Of a DNA stretch of 38,511 bases, positions 1 through 22,070 are shown piece after piece. The notes below the pieces were generated by a model. The model saw nothing but the letters and a program-made list of their open reading frames with translations. It searched no databases and was not told the DNA's origin. The stretch is from Perkinsus chesapeaki (Eukaryota > Perkinsozoa > Perkinsida > Perkinsidae): assembly GCA_013115145.1 (NCBI GenBank), contig JAAPAO010000333.1, positions 1 through 38,511 of the forward strand, read 5' to 3'. Made by a program: the position numbers and the translations under genes. Each line of letters opens with the position of its first letter. Positions within the stretch are counted from its first letter, which is position 1.

Positions 1-147
1 AATGACTAATAATGACTAATAATGACTAATAATAACTAATAATGACTAATAATAACTAATAATGACTAATAATGACTAATAATGACTAATAATGACTAAT
101 GACTAATGACTAATAATGACTAATAATGACTAATAATGACTAGTAGT
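1..147. repeat. Short tandem repeat at window edge
   Basis: The unit AATGACTAAT, with AATAACTAAT variants, repeats about ten times and then passes into a 7-nt GACTAAT register. It is pure low-complexity DNA with no coding content. It lies 3' of the minus-strand UBR gene and may be where the assembled sequence simply stops. Confidence 0.95.
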
Positions 148-304
148 TAATTAATACTCATTTAATAACATATTTTCATGCTATCTGGTTCAAATCCAAA
201 CATCCCACCAATGCTCCAAAAAAGAGTCAATGAGTGTGCGAGATCTTCTCTACACCATCATGCTTACCGATATATTATATCAATAAGTAACCACGAATGG
301 CTCA

Positions 305-3300
305 CTAAATCGGTATGAAGGGATAAGGCACCGGTCCAGTCGGGATCTGAGAACCTGACAACGACAACCGCTGCTGCTACTGAGGCGAATCAACTGAGAC
401 CAAATTCAACGGAGAATATCGAACGAGTGCTAAGAAGTGGGTATGCGTCATCAGCGTAAACTGTAAAGAATATGAGAGCTTCCAATAGGGAGTACCCCTG
501 AGCGATCGGCAAAGCTTACTCAACATGATTCCCTCGTTGCACCCTGTTCGGATAACAGAACTGTGCCAACTTCAGCAGCGCGCACCACCCAGGAGCAACA
601 ACTCTGAACAACATCGAAGATTACAATGGTAAGGTCTGATGAAACTGATGATAGTCATAGACAACTAACAATGATAATACTATTCGACAATAACACTTAC
701 TCCTTCATAATCTTCCCATCATTTTCCATTATCACTGAGTGAACCTGCCAACCGAATGCTGCTGGCTCCGAGTCCATCCTTCCCACCTCATCATGATCCA
801 ACACATACAGTAGATCCATAGTGCACTGCGTAAGCTCATGTTTCTTTATGATTGCATGCCGAACATCGACTCCTTGATAGATAGCAGTATCCTCGTCAAC
901 TGATAGGGCAGCAGCAGAATTTAAAATTCGTTAGTTACGGAAGGATACCAATTTTTCATGCATGTACATAACAAACCGGCACGAATTGTACTATAAATTA
1001 GATCCGGAAAATCACATAATTGGGCGAATTTATAAACCAATAGTTATCAAAATCATCATATAATAATAAATGATAGTATAATTGCCGAGCTTCACTTAAC
1101 GATACTCTAACTTTGTGCGTGCCAGCGTAGAAAATATCCAGTTCGATGTAGAGAGGTTATCACCACAAGCTATGCACCATCCGATAGCTATATGAGATAC
1201 AAAGTAAGACTCAATAGCGATCCGCCGAACTCTGTCCTTTCTCCGAGAAGAGCTAGAATAATATCATATTAATAATCATATAAATATAATATATAACAAT
1301 GTCAAATTTTTCACGCTGTGCCGAAGTAAACTAGAAGTGATACTGGGACTTAACATTTAATCACAACAGCGTACCTTTCTCCCTCATTATCGTCCGTCTC
1401 AACATGTCCCTTGCTGTCCTAAGGATGGTGCCCAGAATATCATATCTGACATAAGTACAGCAGTATAGCAACCGACACTCAGCTTCACCATGGTGAAGGG
1501 TGACGGAGGACTTCGGATTCTAGAAGCTTTTGAATTGCCTCTCATCTCGCTCTCAGGCCGAACTCGCGGTCTTATTGATTCCAAACTTCTACATAAGTGC
1601 AAGCGATGGTTATTAGTATTGTAATAAATACACGAGTCGCTGGCCTCCTAAGTATCCAGCAAGATCCGCTGATGAAAATTTCACTCAGAAATTTGGTAGA
1701 TATTCGCATCTCCAAGCGTAAAAGGACGTACGTGTCAGACCTTGGGCTATCCAAGGATAGAGCTAAGATACTCCAACGCTATCTTACTCAGTAGCCAGCA
1801 TGACAGTCACATCTTTCCTGGTAAACATCTGACAGGTGAAGTCTCCGAGCTCGCTATGCCTCTGTATATCAGCCACAGTCGACGAGGCCAGCAGCAGCCC
1901 CTTCTGGCAAGGGTTATGGCAAATTCAACACTATATTCCTCCTTACATCCTTCGCAGGGCTCGTCCTCGCCAAGGCCAAGTCGTGATATAAACGTACAAA
2001 AAGTATTGAAAAATCGTGCTTGAACCTGACAGCGACCATGCCACCTCATCAAGTGCGGAACACGCTACGTTAGATCGAGCATCTGGTCGACTATAAAATT
2101 AGTAAGTGCTTTCCTGCCTTTTATTCCCAGCTTATGCAGACTCGTTAACAGGGCTTCTATTATGGTACCTTGCCGACCACCTTCTCGAATACCCTTCATT
2201 TCGAACTCGAAGGGTACCTTTACCAAAAATCGCGCGAAACTAATCACCTTTGCGCGGAGGCATGAAACACAGGAGCGTGGAATCCAGCAACACCATGAGC
2301 TCATTTTCTCCGCGACCAACGGATTCCGAAATATGTCATATTTGCACCGGACCTACCATTTCATCGGTCTCCTTATCGAACCTCAATGCCACTGACTTCA
2401 GTATGGCTTTAGCAGTGCTCCGCCGTAAACCGTCATGGAGAGTCGACAAGTCCATCAACCACTGAAGTATCATCGACACTTGATCATCCACTAACTGATG
2501 GGAGCTTCGCAGGCTGGACATGCTGAAATGGGAGCAAGAAACGGTGCCCGAAAATACAAACTACAGCTTCTGTTAAATCATACCACTCACTGGTGGACTT
2601 TTCTGACGAAAGGTAAGAAAAATGACAGCGATGAGACACTTGAGTTTTACTATGCAATCAATATTCCTCAAGTTAGTTTTCCCTAGAGACGCTATATAAT
2701 GTCGTACCATTACAGACCGTGCATTTTTGATAGGCGAAACTTTGTATCTTTCATTTATTCGCAACTACTGAACATATGAACTCCAAAACAGTACCAATAC
2801 ATTAATCTCCCTCTCGCTATTTATATACCTATTACACATATGAAACGGTTGATCGATTGTAAATATCTGCGCGCGCAAAAATATATAGCGCGTTTAGATA
2901 CGGTAGATTAGATCGATAATGGTTAAGAGTAAATGAATGGTGGAATATAGTAATAAGATAATACCAGTAGTAGCAATAAGGCAGTATATTATATTACCAC
3001 TTATTAGTAAGGTATTATTGAACGAGGAATACGGCATGTTCTATTATTTTTCATTATAAATACTATATACTAATTATGTCAATAAGTATGAATCCAACGG
3101 ATGAATCAGACACTAAGGATCCACACTGAGATGGTGTGCTATATCGACGCTGCCTCCAAACCCCTCTGAAGCAGTGATTCGTGCATCTTCTACTGTAATT
3201 CTCTAGAAAGGCGTGTAAAAGGTGTGTAGCTCACCTCTGAGGATTCTTCATTGCTACCGTCTCATGTATCATACCCAACAGTACGCTGCATACGACACCT

Positions 3301-5911
3301 AAGCAACGCCAGAATGATAAAGTACAGATATGGTCCAACAGAGCGAACTACCATATAGAAAGAATCAGCGGAAAGTAAATGAATCGTCAAAGTTAAAACC
3401 GCTAAACAACTTCTCCGAAGTAGCACGAGATTGCGCCATGGGGAGATCGTCAACGCCGAGATGAGCATTCCCAATAAAAGTGTCCTACAGAAGCAGCAGA
3501 AGCAATGCACCTGAGATTTTGTATAGGTCTGGGAACATTTCTTCAAGTTCCCGTTATATCTCCGCAATAGGAAGATCTTTCGACATAGGGCCCTGCTCCC
3601 AGTCCACCCTGGATGAGCCCCCACCTATAGCCGTCGGCAATATGGACCGAGTTATACTGGGAAGAGCATCGGCTGGATCAACATTTGGCAGGGGGCCTGT
3701 GTGCTTTTTGCAGAATCCTTCTGGTCGCCAAGCGTACGCATCACCACAGTCACAACAACCATAGTCTGACCTGGCAGTATCGAGTTTCAAAGAGGTAGCG
3801 CAATAGGAAGTATCAAGCACTATTCAATTATAAGAGCCATTGGTTTCATGATCATAATACTATCTTATATATGTAGATATTAGATATCATCTAGATAGTA
3901 TCACTAGACCGATAAATCTTAACATTAAGTACTATCTCGTACATTATAAAACTCGTGTCTACCGCAAATACTGATATATATGGTATCAATCAGGGAGTCA
4001 GAGAGCAACTCTATACGAGCATATAACAGCAGCCATTAGTCTCTAATTTAATAACCCATGTTTAATGTGGATATCGATATATATGATATTAAGTTAACTC
4101 CATACAGTGTGTTAGATTTTGATAGTTAAAGACGGGAAATAATTATAATTTAATCAATTCGTTGACTACTACCATCAAACTCCTAGGATGATAAATCCCA
4201 AGCATGGGAAAACATTCCATGTATATTGGCGAGCGAGATATTTAACACCTCTGCGTCTGTCCAAATTCGAGAGTCCACAGTGTAACTACAGTGCGTTCGC
4301 GTTTGCTGGGCAAGTCGATTAAAATTGCATATTTCAAGTTAGAGTGATCATATTTGGCTGAAACCTTCAGGGATATGACTACAAGATAAGGGGAATCGAT
4401 TGTATACTATGATTTTAATACTACTTATTAGTCAGAGAGCAACGTGTTTACAGTATCAGAGACGCTCGGGGTAGTTGTTTGGAGAGTAACAGTATTATAG
4501 TAACAGGTCTAGTTCTGTCTGGTCTGGCGATAAGAAGCTTGTGAAAACTCGTACGACAATCCCTCGAAATGATCCGTTGAACGGATTCCGTCCTTACCTC
4601 GAAATGAAGAAGTCGTGACCCTCATGCTCGCCAGCATCAAAGCATGCCACGCAGATGCAAGACGCCGAACCTGATGATAGAGAAAAATTTTTCACTCCAT
4701 GCCTACAACGAGACCATTGCTAATATGACTGCAAATAGGGCTGGTTATAGTTGCACATTGAATCAAAAAACATCTACCGGCGAGGAGAGGGAATTTCCCG
4801 CAATTTTCCTACATTTTTTCCCTATCATCGCGAAAGCGCGCCCTCATTATAACAATCCACGGGGGGACTTGAACAGTTCGGCTGACAATTCCTTAGCGTA
4901 AACTGTCTGAATATTTCGTATGTGAGATGCTTGAGGATTTCATTGATATTCATAATGCGTTCACTGCTGGATTTGGTTTGGTTCTATTTTATAGTTCAGA
5001 CAAAGCCCCACGGAATTCCCTCAGCTCATCCAGTATGCCTTACTCAGTCCGCAGGTCTTGCATCCATAGGCTATCGTTTCACGCCCATCAGCGACATACC
5101 TAAAAAGATCGAATAAGGCCAATTTCGCTTAGCTTGGCGAATTCGGCTAAGACTGTGTATCGGAAATTCTCTCGGAACCATCATAAGTTAAAAAATGATA
5201 CACTGCAGAAAGTTTCGGATTTATGGCCTTCAACGTGGTCTTTAATGTGCTCCTGAGTTAAAGTCTGGTAGCAGTATACTTCAGAGGTTATTTCCCTTAA
5301 TGTTCTCAATAAACCTACATATTTACACAACGTGACTTATAGTGCCAGATTTCAATACGGAAGTATTCCCGTAATAATGCCACGTTAGAACTCGCTGACC
5401 CTTATCGTACCAGACAGCATCACACCGGCATTTCGCACCTTCACTGCTCGGTAGGGACTGGCACCTGGCAAGGCTGCCTGGATCACACCCGAGCCATTTT
5501 CCACCTCTTACCATTTCGACGCGGTCTCTACTAAAGTTGCAGAGCTGTCTTTAGCCGTTCCGCTAGAGCCCTGTGCGTCGACAGGTGCTAAGCCTGGAAA
5601 ATGTCAGGCTCGCGGCATGAACTTGCAGCGCCGACCTACTGTATAGAACGGTGTCTAAGAAATGCTGCAGCCTTTGTAGAGGCGGGTCGCTAGGAGACTC
5701 TTCTGAGCTTTCGCCGAGCACTGCTGGCGTGACTTTGAGCCAGGAGTGATACCTGCGATGATGAAGATCGCGCTTGTGTCAGAACAACCACATGAAATCC
5801 TTGACCGAAAATAATATATATTGACGATAGTGAACTAGCTTTATTTCCCACTCACATCGCTATAAGCTGCTCCTTCAGTTTCTCATCGCTTCCGGCATAA
5901 CTGTGCAGGGC
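305..5911 (-). CDS. UBR-box E3 ubiquitin ligase (N-recognin, UBR1/PRT6-like), N-terminal part
   Basis: UBR-box proteins bind destabilising N-terminal residues and promote ubiquitination. Exons with matching phases, in coding order: 5911-5856, 5752-5640, 5593-5512, 5464-5411, 5099-5044, 4670-4598, 3770-(end unresolved), 3484-3400, 3298-3235, 2522-2357, 2299-2248, 2156-2069, 2025-1947, 1861-1788, 1647-1593, 1418-1375, 1252-1101, 899-701, 603-543, 497-401, 354-305 (TAG). The zinc finger is spread over four of them: CDAVW, YGCKTCG, CICVACF followed by H..HD, and CCDCGD..W..EGFCKKH. Downstream exons (for example FSILFVRLYHDL, FTCQMFT, MDLLYVL) fit the helical region after the box in UBR1/UBR2/PRT6. 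Joined length is about 600-650 codons against 1,700-2,000 in full UBR1-type ligases; no RING or C-terminal domain is visible. The start codon lies above 5911 and is not found. Linkage of 3770-3484 and 3235-2522 is uncertain. The UBR-box call is firm; the exact model is not. Confidence 0.8.
3690..5464 (-). other. UBR-type zinc finger encoded across four exons
   Basis: The box begins in exon 5464-5411 (C.CDAVW, phase 2), continues in 5099-5044 (ADGRETIAYGCKTCG, phase 1) and 4670-4598 (SCICVACFDAGEHEGHDFF, phase 2), and ends in the exon starting at 3770 (YGCCDCGDAYAW..GFCKKHTG). All three junctions are in phase and rebuild the family pattern of Cys and His zinc ligands. The CDCGD and GFC..H parts are the most conserved pieces of the family. 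The intervening introns are about 310, 370 and 830 nt. Confidence 0.88.
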
Positions 5912-6362
5912 CTATAAAATGGAATGGCACGTGGCATCGAAAGTCTGACTGAACTCGAATTTGCCGCTCTGTTCCAACAAGCGAATGTCAGTAGTACAGC
6001 GCTATTTTTTTTTTGTCAACATGAAAAACACTTACTATTTAATAGTACCGAATGGGGCTATGCGATAACACAAATCAAAGTACAAACATGCTCAATAAAG
6101 CCTTCTTCAGTTCAATCGCCCTCTTTCTGCAAGTCTTGAGGGAGTATCGGATCCAAACTAGAGGCTTCGACGGAACGGCCTTGTGCAGCAGATCAGCTGC
6201 TGGCCACCGCCTTGCAAAGGTGGCCTTTGAGACGCAGTGGCGTGCACGACGACCATGTGTACATGGTTCAATGGTTAAACTTCAGGCTGAAGTCGTCAGG
6301 CGGCCTGCTGAAGTCTTCAGCAGCTTAACGGTTTAACAAAACAGTATAAGCGATAATATCGC

Positions 6363-6608
6363 CTAGACTGTTATTACGATATTATCGTTGGTAATAGTGG
6401 GCCACGTGCCATCCCACTGTCTAACTGCCTGAAGATCATTCTCAAACCCCACGGTATACGCGACGCAAACGACGTGGGTGCAGATGAGTTCACTCGCCCA
6501 GTCTTTGCAAGTGCACCAAGGGCCTTTTGGGGGTTCAACTGCTCCAAAAGTCCACCAAAATTCGAACACGCTTGAGATTCTCGAGGTCTCGATTTGGCGT
6601 TTGGTCAA
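6363..6608 (-). CDS. ORF with SWIM-like zinc motif, possible transposase remnant
   Basis: This 81-codon ORF contains WCTCKDWASELICTHVVCV, which matches the C-x-C-x(n)-C-x-H pattern of SWIM zinc fingers. SWIM fingers occur at the end of MULE/FAR1-type transposases and in some chromatin proteins. No DDE catalytic part, terminal inverted repeat pair or flanking exon was found, so it could be a decayed transposon piece, one exon of an unrelated gene, or chance. The start codon sits within a near-perfect hairpin (6595-6614). Confidence 0.33.
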   Translation of the reverse strand: MTKRQIETSRISSVFEFWWTFGAVEPPKGPWCTCKDWASELICTHVVCVAYTVGFENDLQAVRQWDGTWPTITNDNIVITV

Positions 6609-6855
6609 ACGCCAGAGACTTTGGTATTAACTCAATATAGTATAGCTGCATAGCTTAATATATACTATAGTGGTAGAACCATTATATTATTCTATAGATT
6701 TGTTGGTAACTCCTACGAGATGATCTGAGTGGTAAAGGGCAAGCCCTTTTCTTCGCAAGCACAAGTAACTCAGTCAGTTACTCAGTCAGTTAGAGACTGA
6801 GAGCAGTGGACGGAAAATTCCCTATTAGCCGCCAATTCATCCGCAGCTGACGCAA

Positions 6856-7047
6856 GGTTACTTAGTAACCGTCGTGCTTGCATTATGCAAGTTGCATAGC
6901 ATACCCTGCCCTAGTGGCCGTGCAGCACACCAGTAGAAGTCTCGCAGAGACATTCCGGCTCAACTATCTATGTGCTAATGAAGCTCGCTACGAGCTGACA
7001 CTGGTGCTCTATTGATTAATGTATGCTGATCATACTCGCATAATGCG
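6856..7047. repeat. Chain of short perfect hairpins
   Basis: Six inverted repeats occur in under 200 bp: GGTTAC/GTAACC (6856-6870), CTTGCAT/ATGCAAG (6877-6891), GTCTC/GAGAC (6939-6951), AGCTCG/CGAGCT (6972-6986), GTATG/CATAC (7021-7035) and CGCAT/ATGCG (7037-7047). Loops are 1-5 nt. The region is noncoding. Confidence 0.75.
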
Positions 7048-7237
7048 TCTAGAGCATTTTAAAAGGGCATCTGCGCTGCCGCACTAAATTACGGTCGATG
7101 AACGTGGAAGAAATCATGAGGAGATCGACGAAAAGTACTTTCTCTTACATACTTCTCAATGTTGCAATTTCTCATATTATTTCAAGTGAAATTCTCCCGA
7201 AGGATCCCTTCATAGTACTATGATCATCGATGCCTGA

Positions 7238-18359
<11,122 letters not shown>

Positions 18360-18633
18360 GCCGGTGGTGCTGTGTATTGCTATACTCAGTATTAATGATA
18401 AGGAACTCAATCCCATTCATATGGGCAAAACTCCGGCATCGGTGCTTCCTAGAGATGTATTCTTACTGTTAAGATAAAGTGGATTCGATAGGAGATGTGT
18501 TGCTCTTGTTAAGATGCTGCAAATAGTCCGATAAAAGAAGATACAATGCCACCCTAACTTATCTTCATTCACTGATCTCGCTGATCTCGCTTCTTCTCTC
18601 AACTTTACTCGCTGATCATAATCGCGTACTTCG

Positions 18634-19123
18634 ATGAGCTTCTATTATTCAGGAATAGCCGTTTCGGGCGCCAAGTGCCTGCTGTTAGAGGCGATGCCAG
18701 AGGTAGGCCAACCATCAACTGTGTACTTTGCTGGACCGTCATTGTTGGGCTAAGGAATACAGATTCATAGCTTCGAGCTTGAGCCCTAATAAAGTACCCT
18801 TTTCGGGCCAATTCCTCACGCAATAGTGCACTATTTGGTACAGGCAGCGAACCAATTGACCGAATTCTATTGGATCTGTACAATTTTTCATTTCTCATGC
18901 AGAGTTAGGTGGGCGTCTGTTTGGGAATCCGTCTTATTCGTATAAGTATGTCCGTGAATGGCTTACACATCCATCTAGACCAGCGCTGTCTAATATTCAG
19001 CACCTTATTTTCTCGTGCGGTGTGTCAGTTTCTTTAGGAAACAATTGACTTATCATCCTCTTTGCCTCCTTTTCAGGTGGTGACTTCTCAGCTGTCGACG
19101 AATCCTGGGATGACGCTTGGTGA
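18634..19123 (+). CDS. Small unknown protein, 76 aa, three exons
   Basis: Exons 18634-18702, 18905-19019 and 19077-19123 join in phase (0, then 1) and close on TGA, giving 77 codons including the stop. The protein starts MSFYYSGIAVSGAK, has a middle with GNPSYSYKYVREWLTHPSRP and ends in the acidic tail GGDFSAVDESWDDAW. The second acceptor could be read two bases earlier, but only the choice at 18905 keeps the frame. I do not recognise the family. It lies 274 bp after the helicase stop on the same strand. A 97-codon antisense ORF covers the first intron and is treated as a shadow. Confidence 0.55.
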
Positions 19124-19482
19124 TCCTTCTCCGTTATTACGGTCATCGGCTGAGTGCTAAAGTCTTACAACGTTCTCTTTAATCTTCATACAATTTTTTG
19201 CGTGCTTATGCCAGTCGATTCTTTGATTGTTATACGAAGCCTTTCATCAGTCTCACGATTGTTATGTTGAGTTGGGCTTCCATGTCACGGCCGAACACAC
19301 ACTTCAACAGGTGTGGGCATATGAATGCGTGATATGGTGATTCACCATTGGTGAAGCCGATTACTAACCTTCGGCGTAGAGGATTCAAGGCTTTCAAACT
19401 TTGAGAGCTTTGAAATTCAAAGTGGACGCTTTCGGCCTTCTGCTCGTTTTTGGGGCGCCTAGAGCCGAAATTTTCAATCGCG

Positions 19483-19790
19483 GGTACGTCAAATAGTAAG
19501 TCACTATTAGTAAATAGCTCAGAGCTGTATAGGTTACTATTAGTAACTAGCTCAGAACTGTATAGGTTACTATTAGTAACTAGCTCAGAACTGTATANNN
19601 NNNNNNNNNNNNNNNNNNNNNNNNNNNNNNNNNNNNNNNNNNNNNNNNNNNNNNNNNNNNNNNNNNNNNNNNNNNNNNNNNNNNNNNNNNNNNNNNNTAG
19701 TAACTAGCTCAGAACTGTATAGGTTACTATTAGTAACTAGCTCAGAACTGTATAGGTTACTATTAGTAACCTATACAGTTCTATATAGGT
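19483..19790. repeat. 33-bp tandem repeat with internal hairpin, interrupted by 100 N
   Basis: The unit begins TAGGTTACTATTAGTAACTA and ends GCTCAGAACTGTA. Copies are seen on both sides of the N run. Each unit contains GTTACT-ATT-AGTAAC, a 6-bp stem with a 3-nt loop. The round 100-N block is a placeholder, so the true copy number is unknown. Confidence 0.92.
19598..19697. other. Assembly gap of 100 N
   Basis: Exactly 100 undetermined bases lie within the 33-bp repeat array, most likely a collapsed or unspanned repeat rather than a measured length. Confidence 0.99.
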
Positions 19791-19863
19791 ATATACCTTT
19801 ACTATGCTACTTCGTTGCAGGCTCACGTCTTCGGCCGTCCTTAGAAAGTTTCCTAATATTTTT

Positions 19864-21290
19864 ATGCCTTCGGTTTCGGTGCGACAGCTCATTCAGGAGG
19901 CCAAGTCGCGGAAGAACAATGACCAGGACCGAAAGTGCGAGGTAAGCCGCCGTTCGGGACCCGAACTTCGGGTTCGAATTTTTTCCAAGTTACGTGCTTT
20001 TAGACCAGCTTCGGACAGAAGCCTCAGAGATCACCGTTGGTCGACCGGCAGCTGATAAGACGGAACGTGTTAACAAACCAAGAAGGTTTAGGTCGCTTCG
20101 AGGTGCCTGGAAGTCCTCGTGGTGTTTATGTTATAGGTGAGAGTGCTTGAGATGGGCAACGGTTCCCGGGGAAAATTAAATTCAGTGTCCGAACCTGAAT
20201 TTATACTTCAGTCTGCTCGTCACTATTAGCGAGTAGATAATAAAGGATAGTATCCTAGTATAATATCTACTATCCAGTTAGATTCCAGATTCTATTTTAT
20301 AGTAGGGTAATATCTGCTAATAGCAGTTACTATTCCATTCACTATCAGCCGCAGTATAAGCAGTGCAAGCGATATTTCACTTTTGCTCGCACTCGTTCGC
20401 GTTACATAATAACTATCGGCGCCTAGTACTGCCCCTCTTAAAAGGAACTAGATGAGGGGTATTGTTTTCAGGGATCGTTATTCAGGACCGTCTGGAAATG
20501 GTAGCTTTCTTGCTCTGCGCGAATTTCTGAAACGCATGTCGAGAGGCGTAAGTTTCCTTCGTTGGTCTTGCCTGGTGATGTCTTAGTGTCACTCGCAGAA
20601 AGTTGTTGGTCGACTATGACCGCTTTTAGAGGCGATATTTTTCGTACGTACACTGCAATCATTGAGGAAGATGCTCCGGGCAATTTTTGATAAACCATGC
20701 TTTCAGATGATATCGTTTTGCCAGAAGTCGCTGCGGAGTTGGCACATGCAATTCAGGCTTTGCCGCACTACAAGGAATTACGTGGCGCGCGACGGACTCT
20801 GCCCCTTCGTATCGGCGCGGGTGAAGGCGCGGGGCTTATCGATCATCTCGTGGAAGAGCTTCTGGCAAGTTTGCCGCAACTTGCCGAACTGTTTGGCGAC
20901 GAGCCGGCCTTGAATCACGCATTGGTGAACGACTATGAGAGTGGTTGTGGAGGGATCATGCCTCACACTGACGGTCCGGCCTACTTTCCAGTGGTTATGA
21001 TTGTGTGTCTCGTTAGCGCCACGGTGATGCAATTTGGCAAGACCCCTGATGACGTGGAGACGCAAGTTCTACTCCCAGCGAGGTCACTTTTAATATTCAC
21101 TGGCGAGGCTTATAATGATTATCTGCATTCCATCCCCTTCCACGATACCCCAATAGAGCAGTTACCGACGAAACGCAGAGACTTGGGGGAATCGGTGATT
21201 GTGGACGGCCTGCTTCATCGGGGCCCTCGGCTGTCTGTGACAATCCGACGTGCTTTGGTGCCGTTTGAACAACTCGCTCACAGTAAATAG
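19864..21290 (+). CDS. ALKBH6: AlkB-family 2-oxoglutarate/Fe(II) dioxygenase, ALKBH6-like
   Basis: AlkB enzymes use Fe(II) and 2-oxoglutarate to oxidise alkyl groups; ALKBH6 is the eukaryotic branch whose substrate is less settled. Exons 19864-19941, 20004-20136 and 20707-21290 join in phase and give 265 codons with TAG, close to the human length of about 238. The joins produce RGVYVIDDIVLPEVAAEL, the usual start of the fold. The Fe ligands are in MPHTDGPAYFP (His codon 20964-20966, Asp 20970-20972) and the distal His in YLHSIPF (21126-21128); the 2-oxoglutarate Arg is in SVTIRR (21246-21248). NHALVNDYESGCGGIMPH is characteristic of ALKBH6. The ATG at 20697 is not the true start: it lies at the end of the second intron, just before the CAG acceptor. 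Only two introns, far fewer than in neighbouring genes. Confidence 0.9.
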
Positions 21291-22070
21291 TTTCTTGATC
21301 GCCGCGCTGTCGAGTTTAGATGTCTAATCGAACGGCTTTTATTACACCTGTTTTGGCCTAGATGCGAACGATTCCCATTAGTGCGGTTGCCTAACATGTT
21401 TGTGAGTTTTCGTGCTGTTACTGCCAGGAGTACGTTGCGTCGATTTTGCAATTCCGTTTTTCACATTTCCAGTACTGTCAAGGAGTTTGGCTGTAAAACT
21501 TCGAGGTCACTTCGAATAGTCACTCGACGTTCTCGAAGACTTGGGGGGGAGATGTTCCTCAAAATACGTACTGATTGGCGTGGGTATCTTCTTGTGGGGT
21601 GTTCAGAAATGACAAGCGAATCTTGCTGAGTGGCCGCAGGTTCGATTCCCTGTCCCAATGTCTGTCATTTTCTGGCATAATTATTTTTATGGTACAAACC
21701 CGTAAGGCCTAATCGAGACACCATTTCCGTATCCTTGCTAGTATCCCCATAATAAGGGCCACCTAATGCTGTATAGTACTGAGTCATATCATCACTCTAT
21801 CGAGCTGGATGATTTGTTCGCACGTACGCACGCACGCGCACCAATACGCACAAGTGTTGGTGAAGTGAGAGTGTACGCTCCGCTCGCTCCACAATTATGC
21901 ACAGTGAACATGCATACATCCGACACTCATTGACTAATCCACCTTGGCTATTCCTAGATCCTCGAAAATCATCGAGTTGCTAAGAGAATGTTGTCTTTAT
22001 TTATCCTTACCATTATTTAGTCTACCTTTAAACTTTATTTATCTCCGAAGGGGCGTCTCTGTACGCCCCC
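21291..22070. other. Intergenic region, no gene seen
   Basis: Nothing convincing is coding. There is a short alternating CGCACGCACGCG run near 21829 and a GGTTCGATTCCC B-box-like string near 21642 without a tRNA fold. Confidence 0.5.

Larger units (their letters stand above)
5912..7237. other. Divergent intergenic region between UBR and DDX3-like genes
   Basis: The UBR gene points left and the helicase gene points right, so both promoters, and at least one missing 5' UBR exon, should lie here. I found no convincing Met-start exon for UBR. The stretch holds two chains of small hairpins (6180-6335 and 6856-7047), a possible SWIM-motif ORF on the minus strand (6363-6608) and AT-rich DNA near 6640-6700. 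Confidence 0.6.
19124..19863. other. Intergenic region with repeat and assembly gap upstream of ALKBH6
   Basis: No exon was recognised. It holds the 33-bp hairpin repeat at about 19483-19790 and 100 N at 19598-19697. The ALKBH6 promoter should lie between the repeat and 19864. Confidence 0.7.

Noticed and set aside
3262-3624. 120-codon minus-strand ORF downstream of the UBR box
   Set aside because: The frame is hydrophobic and unlike UBR proteins. A different frame of the same bases gives spliced exons 3484-3400 and 3298-3235 in phase.
18605-18898. 97-codon antisense ORF
   Set aside because: It covers the first exon and intron of the in-phase 76-aa plus-strand gene and shows no motif.
20697-21290. 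ALKBH6 as an intronless 197-codon gene starting at ATG 20697
   Set aside because: The ATG lies just before a CAG acceptor. Two upstream exons join in phase and restore the expected N-terminal strand.
21628-21658. A-box and B-box-like pair (TTGCTGAGTGG and GGTTCGATTCC) on the plus strand
   Set aside because: The two boxes are too close to enclose an anticodon arm and no cloverleaf can be drawn.
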